DNA of 64,000 nt from Burkholderiaceae bacterium (GTDB taxonomy: Bacteria; Pseudomonadota; Gammaproteobacteria; Burkholderiales; Burkholderiaceae_E): positions 2,046,001 through 2,110,000 of the forward strand of contig JAOSJU010000001.1 in assembly GCA_027493945.1 (NCBI GenBank), read 5' to 3'. This document shows positions 40,450 through 48,730 of the stretch, one piece after another; the stretch's first letter is position 1; the number at the start of each line of letters is the position of its first letter. A program made the position numbers and the translations under genes. Below the pieces are notes generated by a model. That model searched no databases, had not been told where the DNA came from, and worked only from the letters and a program-made list of their open reading frames with translations.

Positions 40450-40580
40450 GGGTGCCACGAACGAGGGGCTACCCGGCGCCCTCCCGGGCGAGCCGCCGCA
40501 AATGTCGCCGGCGCCTGCGCGCCTATACCTGCGCGCCCTCACCCGCGCGCCTATACCCGCGCGCCCTCACCCGCACGCCC

Positions 40581-41528
40581 TCACCCGCGCGCCATCCCCG
40601 CGTTCTCGAGATACCAGGCGTACGCGCCCGCCACCCCCTCGCGCAGCCCGATGCGCGCCTTCCAGCCCATCGCCTCGAGGCGGCTCACGTCGAGCAGCTT
40701 GCGCGGCGTGCCGTCGGGCTTCGACGGATCGGTGACGACCGAGCCCTTGAACCCCACCACCCCGGCGACCAGTTGCGCCAGTTCGAGGATGGTCAGGTCG
40801 GTGCCGGTGCCGACGTTGACGAACTGCTCGCCCGAGTAGTTCTGCATCAAAAACAACGCCGCGTCCGCCAGATCGTCTACATGGAGGAACTCGCGCCGCG
40901 GCGTGCCGGTGCCCCAGATCGTGACGCTGGCGTCGCCACGCTCCTTCGCCTCATGGAACCGCCGGATGAGCGCCGGCAGCACGTGCGAGTTGTCGGGGTG
41001 GAAGTTGTCGCCGGGCCCGTACAGGTTGGTGGGCATCAGCGAAATCGCGTCGAAACGATACTGACGGCGGTAAGCCTGGCACATTTTTATGCCGGCGATC
41101 TTGGCCACCGCATACCACTCGTTGGTGGGCTCGAGCGGACCGGTGAGCAGGTACTCCTCGCGCAGCGGCTGCGGCGCGAGCTTCGGGTAGATGCACGACG
41201 AGCCGAGGAAGCACAGCTTTTTCGTGCCGTGCCGCCAGGCCGAATGAATCACGTTGGTCTGGATCGCCAGGTTGTCGCGCAGGAATTCGGCCGGGTACGC
41301 GTCGTTGGCGTGGATGCCGCCCACCTTCGCGGCCGCGAGGAAAACGTACTCGGGCTTCTCGCCCGCGACGAAGTCGCCGACGGCGTGCTGGTCGGTGAGG
41401 TCGAGTTGCGCGTGCGTGCGCAGCAGCAGGTTCGATACGCCTGCGGCCTCGAGGCGCCGGACGATCGCCGAGCCGACAAGGCCGCGATGGCCGGCGACCC
41501 AAATGCGGGAATCAGGCTCGAGAGTCAT
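40581..41528 (-). CDS. fcl: GDP-L-fucose synthase Fcl (GMER)
   Basis: 315 residues. An SDR epimerase/reductase that turns GDP-4-keto-6-deoxymannose into GDP-L-fucose with NADPH. Signatures: [54 protein letters not shown] and the Tyr-x3-Lys site [14 protein letters not shown]. Its usual partner gmd is present here only as fragments, so a second gmd elsewhere is needed for the pathway to work. Confidence 0.93.
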   Translation of the reverse strand: MTLEPDSRIWVAGHRGLVGSAIVRRLEAAGVSNLLLRTHAQLDLTDQHAVGDFVAGEKPEYVFLAAAKVGGIHANDAYPAEFLRDNLAIQTNVIHSAWRHGTKKLCFLGSSCIYPKLAPQPLREEYLLTGPLEPTNEWYAVAKIAGIKMCQAYRRQYRFDAISLMPTNLYGPGDNFHPDNSHVLPALIRRFHEAKERGDASVTIWGTGTPRREFLHVDDLADAALFLMQNYSGEQFVNVGTGTDLTILELAQLVAGVVGFKGSVVTDPSKPDGTPRKLLDVSRLEAMGWKARIGLREGVAGAYAWYLENAGMARG

Positions 41529-41540
41529 CCGGGTTGTAGC

Positions 41541-41846
41541 TCATTCGACGGTGACGGGATAACGAAGTCTTCGGGTTCCACCTGCGTTCAGCAACGCAGT
41601 GATGTCGCCATGCGCTGCTTTGACGTCACGCCCCACTCGCCTGGCTGCCTCGCGAATGGACATGGGCCCCGCACCGCACATCGCCTCGAGCAGCTCCCAT
41701 CGCTTCGCGGTCAGTACCTGCCAGAGCAGTTCAGGCGTTGCAAAGCCGATACGGGCCTCCGCGTTTCGTCGCCCGGAGTTCATGGCGCGCGATGCATCGG
41801 CCAGCGTACTGGCCAGACTGCGCATTTCAAGAACAACCGTGCTCAT
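41541..41846 (-). CDS. TumA-like HTH antitoxin, C-terminus altered
   Basis: 101 residues. The core FATPELLWQVLTAKRWELLE, then GPMSIREAARRVGRDVKAAHGD is the winged helix of the TumA antitoxin family. The usual acidic C-terminus after LLNAG is replaced by GTRRLRYPVTVE, out of frame or recombined. It starts inside the end of the TumE remnant, the normal TumE-TumA overlap. Without a complete toxin it is an orphan. Confidence 0.7.
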   Translation of the reverse strand: MSTVVLEMRSLASTLADASRAMNSGRRNAEARIGFATPELLWQVLTAKRWELLEAMCGAGPMSIREAARRVGRDVKAAHGDITALLNAGGTRRLRYPVTVE

Positions 41847-41982
41847 CGTTCCACCTCTCTACATCTGCACTGAAATCCAGCATCAATTGACCTGGCGTTG
41901 AAAAAGCGTAGCGCGATTCGTCCCGGCCGAAGTGACGATGATCGCCCTTGCCGCGCTCGTTGTCGTATCGAAGCACGCACGG
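41827..41982 (-). pseudogene. TumE-like toxin remnant (C-terminal part only)
   Basis: The frame after the HicB stop reads VLRYDNERGKGDHRHFGR, then ESRYAFSTPGQLMLDFSADV and ERWNDEHGCS. This is the C-terminal half of a TumE toxin (YDNERGKGDHRH is its hallmark). The N-terminal half is missing, replaced by the hicB gene. It has no start codon of its own and is almost certainly not functional. Confidence 0.65.
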
Positions 41983-42195
41983 TCAGGCGTCGACGCTGAC
42001 GAACTGACTTGTAGACCTGGGTTCGGGGGCGGACTCTCCGTGTGCGCGCAAGCCTTCGATGTGGAACTCGATCGCTTCCTGAATCAGCGTTTCCACCTCT
42101 TCGCGCGATTCACCAACCGCAACGCATCCGGGCAAGTCAGGCACGTACGCTCCGTAGCTTTTCGGTCCGCGTTCGATGACGACGAGATACTGCAT
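41983..42195 (-). CDS. HicB-like antitoxin
   Basis: 70 residues from ATG 42195. It has the HicB fold MQYLVVIERGPKSYGAYVPD, LPGCVAVGESREEVETLIQE and AIEFHIEGLR, the partial RNase-H-like domain that neutralises HicA. There is no C-terminal DNA-binding domain, as in short HicB proteins. The cognate HicA upstream is a fragment. Confidence 0.82.
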   Translation of the reverse strand: MQYLVVIERGPKSYGAYVPDLPGCVAVGESREEVETLIQEAIEFHIEGLRAHGESAPEPRSTSQFVSVDA

Positions 42196-42203
42196 CCTGG
42201 ACC

Positions 42204-42311
42204 TCACCTCTTCAAGCCCGCCTGCCTGAGTATGTTGCTCAGTGTCCCGGGCGGGACTTCCACGCTCGGCTTTCCGGCGACCGTCACTGTTCCGGTCTTG
42301 CCCGGATTCAC
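42204..42311 (-). pseudogene. HicA toxin remnant (last 35 residues)
   Basis: GTG 42311 overlaps the preceding antitoxin stop (GTGA). The frame reads VNPGKTGTVTVAGKPSVEVP, then PGTLSNILRQAGLKR, which is the C-terminus of HicA, including the end of its dsRBD-like fold. The catalytic-His region normally at HxxxxH is absent, so it cannot be an active RNase. Confidence 0.65.
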
Positions 42312-42532
42312 GAGAGCGCGCGCCTGGCGCGCTGAATCGCCTCTTCCACCGGGACCAGTACGGTACGACCGGCCTCAACGTCGGCCAAGCGACGATCGAT
42401 CTCCGCGCTCCGGGCGTCTTCCACTTCGCCCTTCGGGCCTACGCTGGCAAGCAGGTGGTCTGCAAGAGACACCCGCTCCACCGGCGAGAGCTTCAGCGCT
42501 TCGGCTTCAATCGTTGCGAATCGCGATGGCAT
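42308..42532 (-). CDS. Addiction-module antitoxin component (TIGR02574-like), orphan
   Basis: 74 residues from ATG 42532: a short helix-rich protein with LKLSPVERVSLADHLLASVG and EIDRRLADVEAGR, typical of antitoxins paired with RelE/ParE toxins. Where the toxin should begin there is instead the HicA remnant, joined exactly at the stop codon. The antitoxin is therefore orphaned. Confidence 0.7.
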   Translation of the reverse strand: MPSRFATIEAEALKLSPVERVSLADHLLASVGPKGEVEDARSAEIDRRLADVEAGRTVLVPVEEAIQRARRALS

Positions 42533-42665
42533 GGGGACCTCCGGATACAGCACCTTCGATAGGTTGCGACGCAACTCGAGGTCTTGTGCGACCAAGACCA
42601 TTCGGTACGGACCGATTCCGGCCGGGTCCGATCGATTCTGCATGGTCAGGAGCTTGCAGGTCCGT

Positions 42666-42731
42666 GCAACCGAACGTTGCGTTTCCGCGCGTGAAACGCA
42701 TTCCACGCCGCAAATCGCAACATTTGGTTGC
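42666..42731. repeat. Palindromic element copy 3
   Basis: Arms GCAACCGAACGTTGCG and CGCAACATTTGGTTGC around a central GTGAAACGCATTCCAC. It starts 35 bases 3' of the RelE toxin stop. Confidence 0.92.
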
Positions 42732-42766
42732 GTGTCGGGGTGTCGGGGTGGTTGCTCGCGTAAGCG

Positions 42767-43069
42767 TTATTCGTCACTGAGCCTCGCCTTCCAGCAGGCG
42801 GGTTTGCGCCTCATGGGCGCCAAGGCCACGATGAGGATCTCGATTTCGTTGTGAAGGTAAACCAAGGAAAACTTGAACGTCCGGTCGATGACGCGACGCG
42901 TCTTGAACTTGTAAGGCGGCCACAGTTCCGGGGCCTCGGCAGCCCCCACTTCGGCTTTGCGAACCGCCTTGTCGTAGCGCTCTGCGAGCCGAGTGCTGAC
43001 GCCAGCGTAGTAGAGCACCTGACGCAGAAACTCTTCGCGAGCCTCCGGGTGATACCGGACAGCTCTCAC
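42767..43069 (-). CDS. RelE/ParE-family toxin
   Basis: 100 residues from GTG 43069, overlapping the antitoxin stop (GTGA). RelE-like fold: RYHPEAREEFLRQVLYYAGV, AERYDKAVRKAEVGA and FKFSLVYLHNEIEILIVALA. ParE/RelE toxins inhibit gyrase or cleave ribosome-bound mRNA. The subgroup is uncertain. It appears intact with its antitoxin. Confidence 0.83.
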   Translation of the reverse strand: MRAVRYHPEAREEFLRQVLYYAGVSTRLAERYDKAVRKAEVGAAEAPELWPPYKFKTRRVIDRTFKFSLVYLHNEIEILIVALAPMRRKPACWKARLSDE

Positions 43070-43299
43070 CGGCGGATGAGACGGCGCGCTTCGGCGTGAA
43101 CTTCCTCGGAGGTGATGGGAGTAACTGCTCCAGACTCGATCTCGGCGACCCGGCGCTCGATTTCGCGCTCCCAGGCTGCGTCGGCCTCGACATCAGACTC
43201 GCCTTCCAGGGAGTCGAGCAGTTCTTCCGCGAGGCGTGCGCGATCCTCGGCGGGCAGGGTTCTGGCGCGGGCGGACAACTCTTCGACCAAGGTGGACAT
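43066..43299 (-). CDS. Addiction-module antitoxin (TIGR02574-like)
   Basis: About 77 residues: MSTLVEELSARARTLPAEDR, ARLAEELLDSLEGESD and WEREIERRVAEIESG. Helical antitoxin typical of ParE/RelE pairs. GTG 43302 is an alternative start. This is a complete TA module between element copies 3 and 4. Confidence 0.8.
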   Translation of the reverse strand: MSTLVEELSARARTLPAEDRARLAEELLDSLEGESDVEADAAWEREIERRVAEIESGAVTPITSEEVHAEARRLIRR

Positions 43300-43302
43300 C
43301 AC

Positions 43303-44157
<855 letters not shown>

Positions 44158-44267
44158 TCACGCGACGTGCTGCATCTCGTTGGCGTAGTCTCGCCCGGTT
44201 GGCAGACCCGCATGAACCAGGCACTACACGACTGGCTCGAGCGGCGGAAGTCGTTCAGCTACGCCGT

Positions 44268-44579
44268 TCACTTCTGCGGCACGAGCGTGACCTGCAGCTC
44301 GCAACCGACCGCCTTTGCGTAGCGCCGCAGCGTTGCAAGCGACGGCGTGTGCTTGCCGGCCGCCTCCAACCGGGAGACGGCGCTTTTGGTGGTGCCCATG
44401 CGCTCCGCTACGACATCTTGAGTCAGCCCCGCGCGGGCTCTGGCTTCGAGCAACTGATCAGCTACGCGGTACTCGAATTCCAGTGCATCGTAGGCCTCAC
44501 TGAATCCCTTGCGGGCGCGCGCCTTCGCGAGAAAGCGCTGGTGATCATGCTTGACGGGAGAGTATTTCAGGTCAGCCAT
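44268..44579 (-). CDS. HigA-like XRE antitoxin
   Basis: 103 residues from ATG 44579 (MADLKYSPVKHDHQRFLAKA), which overlaps the toxin stop. The HTH is AGLTQDVVAERMGTTKSAVS with RLEAAGKHTPSLATLRRYAK. In this reversed (toxin-first) layout the antitoxin is the autorepressor. Appears intact. Confidence 0.85.
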   Translation of the reverse strand: MADLKYSPVKHDHQRFLAKARARKGFSEAYDALEFEYRVADQLLEARARAGLTQDVVAERMGTTKSAVSRLEAAGKHTPSLATLRRYAKAVGCELQVTLVPQK

Positions 44580-44895
44580 CGAAGGTCTCCCTGGCACGCT
44601 TGCGCGCCAGCTTCAACTCCTTGTCCGGGGTTTGCTGTGACTTCTTGATGAACGCGTGCACAACCACGACTCGGCGGGCGACGACGAAACAGTAGAACGC
44701 GCGACCGATACCCGAACGACCACGCGGACGCAGTTCGAAGAGTCCTTCGCCGAGAGGACGCGAGTGCGGGAGCCGAAGGTGGGGGCCGTGGTCGGCGAGC
44801 AGCTCGACCAGACGCGCGTAATCGGCCAGGACATCGACTGGCCACGACTGGATCTCGGCAAGCACCCGCTCGTGGAAGTACTCGATCTCGAACAC
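44572..44895 (-). CDS. HigB-like toxin (phage Gp49/RelE fold)
   Basis: 107 residues: MFEIEYFHERVLAEIQSWPV, then LVELLADHGPHLRLPHSRPL, GLFELRPRG and FYCFVVARRVVVVHAFIKKS, with the family's final KKSQQTPxxE and a basic tail. Ribosome-dependent mRNA endonuclease family. The toxin-first order with overlapping antitoxin is typical of higBA. Confidence 0.85.
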   Translation of the reverse strand: MFEIEYFHERVLAEIQSWPVDVLADYARLVELLADHGPHLRLPHSRPLGEGLFELRPRGRSGIGRAFYCFVVARRVVVVHAFIKKSQQTPDKELKLARKRARETFDG

Positions 44896-45209
44896 GGCAG
44901 GTCGCGTGGGCGCAGGTTAGCACAAATGCTAACCGCAGGCAACGTGTTTTTCTTGACAGACAGGTGCTGCATTGTGCGCCGCTCCGATCCACCGCACCCT
45001 CGGCCATCCGGCCGATGCCGAAGTCAATCCGGTACGGTCAGGATGCTCAACAGACAGGTCGTCAAAGCTCGAACCACGACTTCGTTGAGCGCGACACCAT
45101 CACGTGCCGCGCGCAGCGTCGCAGCCCGATGAAGCCACGCCGCTCGAGCGGCGCACGCTGTGCTGCTGGCCGGCGGCGACGACGAAGCCCGCAGGAGGTT
45201 CGCTTCGGT
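44896..45209. other. Degenerate stretch with a gmd-derived micro-fragment
   Basis: No intact gene. From about 44970 the sequence matches 47925-48083 in patches (CTCGGCCATC, GGCCGATGCCGAAGTC). From 45133 to 45209 it is nearly identical to 48007-48083. Read on the minus strand this part gives GFVVAAGQQHSVRRSSGVA, resembling the [15 protein letters not shown] segment of Gmd. So it is a duplicated unit lying directly against element copy 6. Confidence 0.6.
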
Positions 45210-45274
45210 GCAACCAAATGTTGCGTTTCCGCGCGTGGAATGCGTTCCACGCGGCACATCCAACATTTTGTTGC
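45210..45274. repeat. Palindromic element copy 6
   Basis: Arms GCAACCAAATGTTGCG and CCAACATTTTGTTGC, centre GTGGAATGCGTTCCAC. It lies 41 bases 3' of the HigA-like antitoxin at 45315. Confidence 0.92.
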
Positions 45275-45314
45275 GTAACTCCGTGGCCGCAGGCAGTCGG
45301 CTCCCCGATGTCGT

Positions 45315-45602
45315 TCACGAACGGACGGGAGTAGCCGAAAGCTTTATGCCGAGCGCATGAAGCAGTCTGAGCATCGTGTCGTAGCGCGGCTTCGCACCGG
45401 GCGCCAGTGCCTTGTAAAGGCTCTCGCGCCCGAGGCCGGCATCCCTGGCCACCTGCGTGATTCCGCGCGCGCGCGCCACGTCACGCACGGCAGCCAGGAA
45501 CACGTCGGGGTCGGGATCATCGAGTGCAGCGGTGATGTACTCGGCAATGGTCTCTTCATCGTCGAGGTAGTCGACAGCGTCGAAGGGACGGAATCTGGTC
45601 AT
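45315..45602 (-). CDS. HigA-like addiction-module antidote (TIGR02684 type)
   Basis: 95 residues: MTRFRPFDAVDYLDDEETIA, EYITAALDDPDPDVFLAAVR, DVARARGITQVARDAGLGRE (HTH) and LLHALGIKLSATPV. Intact antitoxin. Its toxin upstream survives only as a short N-terminal piece. Orphan antitoxin. Confidence 0.83.
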   Translation of the reverse strand: MTRFRPFDAVDYLDDEETIAEYITAALDDPDPDVFLAAVRDVARARGITQVARDAGLGRESLYKALAPGAKPRYDTMLRLLHALGIKLSATPVRS

Positions 45603-45678
45603 GCTTCACTCCTCGCCGAGAGTCTTTCAACGCAGCGAGCCAAGTGTCAAGAACATCGGAGCGATGAAAGACGTTCAT
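45600..45678 (-). pseudogene. HigB-like toxin remnant
   Basis: ATG 45678 begins MNVFHRSDVLDTWLAALKD, the N-terminus of the TIGR02683 toxin family. The sequence then passes directly into the ribosome-binding site and start of the antitoxin. About 75 central and C-terminal codons are missing. Confidence 0.6.
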
Positions 45679-45783
45679 ACGATCCGATGTATCCGAATGG
45701 ATACTAACACGGAACTCAATCGCGTGCGGCTCACGAAGAAAGACCGCAGGACGGATCTTCGACGACGAAGTCTGCAGCTCCGT

Positions 45784-45849
45784 GCGACCGCCGGTTGCGT
45801 TTCCGCCCGTGGAACGCATTCCACGTCGCGAATCGCAACATTCTGTTGC
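45784..45849. repeat. Palindromic element copy 7
   Basis: Arms GCGACCGCCGGTTGCG and CGCAACATTCTGTTGC, centre GTGGAACGCATTCCAC. It lies 40 bases 3' of the deleted PIN toxin, with CGGGTACG tandem copies in between. It is the counterpart of copy 10 in the duplicated PIN locus. Confidence 0.92.
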
Positions 45850-45888
45850 GCGGGTACGCGGGTACGCCCGGTTGCCGATGAATTCCGC

Positions 45889-46112
45889 TCAGATAAGCTC
45901 GATCGCCGATCTGAGTCGTTCCGCCGTGACGATGAGGCCGTTTCGTTCCAGAGCATCGGCGAAATCCTCCGGAGTAGATTCCGGTTTCTGGCGACGAGCT
46001 CGCATGCGCTTGAAGGCGGCGATCGCGACGAGGGGCTCGAGGTCCCACTGGTTCACCAGAAAGGTGTCCGGATCGACGACTTCGATGCCGTATAGCGTGC
46101 GTTGCCCGCCAT
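45889..46112 (-). pseudogene. PIN toxin with a 358-bp internal deletion
   Basis: Paralogue of the intact gene at 56364-56945. ATG 46112 starts MAGNARYT. The sequence then jumps to the codons for GIEVVDPDTFLVNQWDLEPL and continues to the shared end AERLRSAIELI, but out of frame. The intact copy has the 8-mer ATGCCGTA at both deletion ends (56560-56567 and 56918-56925). Here one copy remains at 46085-46092. The active-site half is gone. Confidence 0.85.
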
Positions 46113-46113
46113 C

Positions 46114-46584
46114 TCAGTAATCGAGCCCGAGTTCGCGCTCGTCTTCCGCCATCCGCTCCAGGGCCGCGCGCTGCTTCTCGCGCATCTTTCGCTCGTATGC
46201 CGCGAGATCCTCGAAGGCGATCCTTCGGTGCCTGCCCACCATCCGGTGGGGCAGCCGGCCGGCTTCGATTTCCTTGATCACGAACGGGCGCGAAACATTC
46301 AGGAAATTCGCGGCTTCGACGGTCGTCAATTCCTGCTTTCCCGGCACGAGAACCACCGGACGGCCTTCGCTCATGGCGCCCAGAAGCTGCCCGATGAGTT
46401 TCAGCGCCGCCGGCGGCACTGCCACCGACGGCTGCTCGCCTCCGTCGCTCGTGAGCGTGATCGACACGGCCCTGGAATGATCGAGCGCCTCCATGATGCA
46501 GCGCTGCGCGAGCCGGGCCATTTCCAGCTCGCGGGCGGACATCTTCGGCGGTTCGAGCTTGCGGATCGGATCTTTCGTCTGCAT
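46114..46584 (-). CDS. Antitoxin with excisionase-type HTH, paired with the deleted PIN toxin
   Basis: 156 residues, over 90% identical by eye to the protein at 56947-57417. The N-terminal half (PKMSARELEMARLAQRCIME) is followed by a MerR/excisionase-type helix LTTVEAANFLNVSRPFVIKE and AGRLPHRMVGRHRRIAFED. The basic C-terminus is KMREKQRAALERMAEDEREL. It lies immediately upstream of the toxin gene. Intact although the toxin is destroyed. Confidence 0.82.
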   Translation of the reverse strand: MQTKDPIRKLEPPKMSARELEMARLAQRCIMEALDHSRAVSITLTSDGGEQPSVAVPPAALKLIGQLLGAMSEGRPVVLVPGKQELTTVEAANFLNVSRPFVIKEIEAGRLPHRMVGRHRRIAFEDLAAYERKMREKQRAALERMAEDERELGLDY

Positions 46585-46752
46585 CGCCGCTCTCCTGTCT
46601 TCGGATTGCTACCCTAGCGGATATATGCAATAAATGCAACGAATGAAGCGAACGCAGGAAGTTGTCGAACTGCCGTGGGCCAAGCCCCCCCGCGTCAGGG
46701 GCAACCTGACGGAACGGGCCGGTAGACATCCTTCCGACTACAGCAGTACCAG

Positions 46753-46802
46753 TTTCCGCGCGTAGAAGGCCTTCCACACAGCAAATCGCAACATTTGGTT
46801 GC
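46753..46802. repeat. Palindromic element copy 8 (left arm lost)
   Basis: Only the centre (CGTAGAAGGCCTTCCACA) and the right arm CGCAACATTTGGTTGC remain. The left arm is replaced by CTACAGCAGTACCAG, a sequence also present at 43311. It lies 89 bases 3' of hicB. The rest of 46585-46752 shows no gene. Confidence 0.85.
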
Positions 46803-46890
46803 GTGGCTCAGCGGCCGAATCACCGGTGCGCACTTTTCCGGCCGAAGACGAAGAGGCGGGTGCCGCTCGAACAACCTGCCAGACAGCAGC

Positions 46891-47224
46891 TCACGCTGCG
46901 ACTCTCTTCTGAAGCGCCTCTTGCGCTACCAGATTGATGCTCTTGCCCTCGGCCTGGGCAACAATAGCCAGCCGCTCGTGAAGCTCGGGCGGGATGCGCA
47001 AGTTGAACTTTCCCGAATAGCTACGCCGCGGCTCTATTCCCTTCTCCGCACACACCTCGAGGAAAGTCCGGAGCGACTTCTTGAACTCCGAGCGCAACTC
47101 CCTGGGGTTCTTGCCGTAGAAGTCGGCGCCGCCATTCAAGCCCGAGGATCTCGCCCCGGAACTGGTCGAGGTCCGGGTCGTACTCGATCCTGGCCTGATA
47201 ACCGTCAACAATCATGATGCTCAT
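46891..47224 (-). CDS. HicB antitoxin (one frameshift)
   Basis: ATG 47224 gives MSIMIVDGYQARIEYDPDLD, then QFRGEILGL. One extra T at about 47138-47139 must be removed to continue NGGADFYGKNPRELRSEFKK, SLRTFLEVCAEKGIEP. The C-terminal RHH-like DNA-binding segment is KFNLRIPPELHERLAIVAQA. About 110 residues, the long HicB form with its own DNA-binding domain. Confidence 0.83.
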
Positions 47225-47481
47225 GGAACTACCCCGTGCTGCTCCAGCCACTTGCGCACACTCGCAACCGCCCCCTTGTCCGTGCCCGGAGATGGATGCG
47301 GCCGATGAAAAACGCGCACTTCGCCGAAAAGGACGACGGCAACTCGACTTCCTTCGCGTTCAGTGACTTCCGCACCGAGGTCGACGAAGAGCGACTCGAT
47401 ATCTCGCCAGGGCACGTTGGCGCTCGTGGGATGCGCAAACACCAGCTGCAGCGTTCTCTGGCTCTTTCGTTTCACGAACAT
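47221..47481 (-). CDS. HicA toxin
   Basis: About 86 residues from ATG 47481 (MFVKRKSQRTLQLVFAHPTS). The segments DIESLFVDLGAEVTEREGSR, VAVVLFGEVRVFHRPHPSPG and TDKGAVASVRKWLEQHGV match the HicA mRNA interferase fold. The His in VFHRPHP is in the place of the catalytic His. It overlaps hicB by four bases. Complete hicAB pair. Confidence 0.87.
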   Translation of the reverse strand: MFVKRKSQRTLQLVFAHPTSANVPWRDIESLFVDLGAEVTEREGSRVAVVLFGEVRVFHRPHPSPGTDKGAVASVRKWLEQHGVVP

Positions 47482-47693
47482 ATAGTACCGTATTTTGGTA
47501 CCATTCACAAGAACCGGGCTGCAGGCGCTGCTGCCTGACGTTTGAGGTCACCAGATACACATATCCGTCGCTGGCCACTACGAGAACGCGCTGCCCAGGG
47601 TATCGAGCGGGGGTTCGGGTGCGTCAGAATATCCAACGAGGTCGGCCGCGATACCTCATACCCGGGCCGGAGCAACGGAGCTTGCAGGCCCAT

Positions 47694-47886
47694 GCAACCA
47701 AATAGGAAGGTTCGGCTTCGTAGCCGTAGTCGACCGGATCGAACCCGATCCGCTCGAGCTCGAGGCCGCTTCCGTCGCAGCGTCGGTCTCCTGGACCGTG
47801 GCCAGCAACTCGTCGGCGAACCGCACGCGCTCCTCGGGCGAGAGGGAGCGAGCTTTGCGAGACAATTCTTCGACGAGGCTGGACAC
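47694..47886 (-). pseudogene. Antitoxin remnant (TIGR02574-like) ending in a partial element
   Basis: GTG 47886 reads VSSLVEELSRKARSLSPEER and VRFADELLATVQETDAAT, the N-terminus of the same antitoxin family as 43066-43299. After this the frame degenerates (a +1 frame gives LELERIGFDPVDYGYEAE, unidentified). It runs into GCAACCAAAT at 47694-47703, the outer ten bases of an element arm (a thirteenth, truncated copy). No toxin follows. Confidence 0.6.
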
Positions 47887-48006
47887 AGGAACCTCCTGAC
47901 CGGGAAAGAATACATTCTGCATCGCCTCGATCCGCCGCGCACTCGGCCATCGGGCCGATGCCGAAGTCGGCTCGGTGCGATCACTCGCTACTCGCTGCCA
48001 ACTCAT

Positions 48007-48083
48007 AGCCACGCCGCTCGAGCGGCGCACGCTGTGCTGCTGGCCGGCGGCGACGACGAAGCCCGCAGGCGGTTCGCTTCGAT
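48007..48083 (-). repeat. gmd-like micro-fragment attached to element copy 9
   Basis: Minus-strand reading gives SEPPAGFVVAAGQQHSVRRS, resembling [19 protein letters not shown] of the neighbouring gmd remnant. It is almost identical to 45133-45209. Other shorter versions lie at 45758-45783, 56073-56120, 57487-57558 and 62712-62742, each directly against an element. Confidence 0.7.
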
Positions 48084-48149
48084 GCAACCGAATGTTGCGT
48101 TTCCGAGCGTGGAACGCATTCCACACCGCAAATCGCAACATTCTGTTGC
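48084..48149. repeat. Palindromic element copy 9
   Basis: Arms GCAACCGAATGTTGCG and CGCAACATTCTGTTGC, centre GTGGAACGCATTCCAC. It lies 31 bases 3' of the gmd C-terminal remnant, with a GCGTGGGC tandem after it. Confidence 0.92.
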
Positions 48150-48179
48150 GCGACTGCGTGGGCGCGTGGGCGCGCACCC

Positions 48180-48600
48180 TTACTCGCTGCTCACCGCCAC
48201 CTCGTACCCATGGCGCTTGAGCAGCGCATGCCGCCTCGCCTGGTCGAGGTCGTGCGCGACCATCTCGGCGCACATCTCGCGGGTGCCGATCTCGGGCACC
48301 CAGCCGAGCTTCTCTCGCGCCTTGGTGGGGTCGCCGAGCAGCGTCTCGACCTCGGCGGGGCGGAAGTAGCGGGGGTCGACGCGCACGAGCACGTCGCCGG
48401 GCTTCACCGCCGGCGCCTTGTCGCCGGAGACCGACTCGACGACGCCGCGCTCGTCCTTGCCCCCGCCCTCGAAGCGCAGCGCGATGCCGAGCTCCTGCGC
48501 CGACCACCGGACGAACTCGCGCACGCTGTACTGCGCGCCGGTGGCGATGACGAAGTCCTCGGGCTCGCTCTGCTGCAGCATCATGCACTGCATGAGGCTT
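48180..48600 (-). pseudogene. gmd remnant: C-terminal 40%
   Basis: Reading from about 48600: [71 protein letters not shown] and the end [20 protein letters not shown]. This is the intact C-terminal part of GDP-mannose 4,6-dehydratase. The catalytic and NAD-binding N-terminal part is absent upstream (48601-48730 shows nothing recognisable). It lies at a higher coordinate than the N-terminal remnant, so a simple insertion cannot explain the order. Confidence 0.8.
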
Positions 48601-48730
48601 CGGCAGAAGAGCCGTCGTGCATTGGACGGCGGCGGCGGATGCCTTCGGATCAGAGTCGGTAGTTTCTCGCGTGCGTCGACCCGCGGCGCAACACGGCAGC
48701 CTACGTGGCAAGGGTGCACACCTCGTCGAA

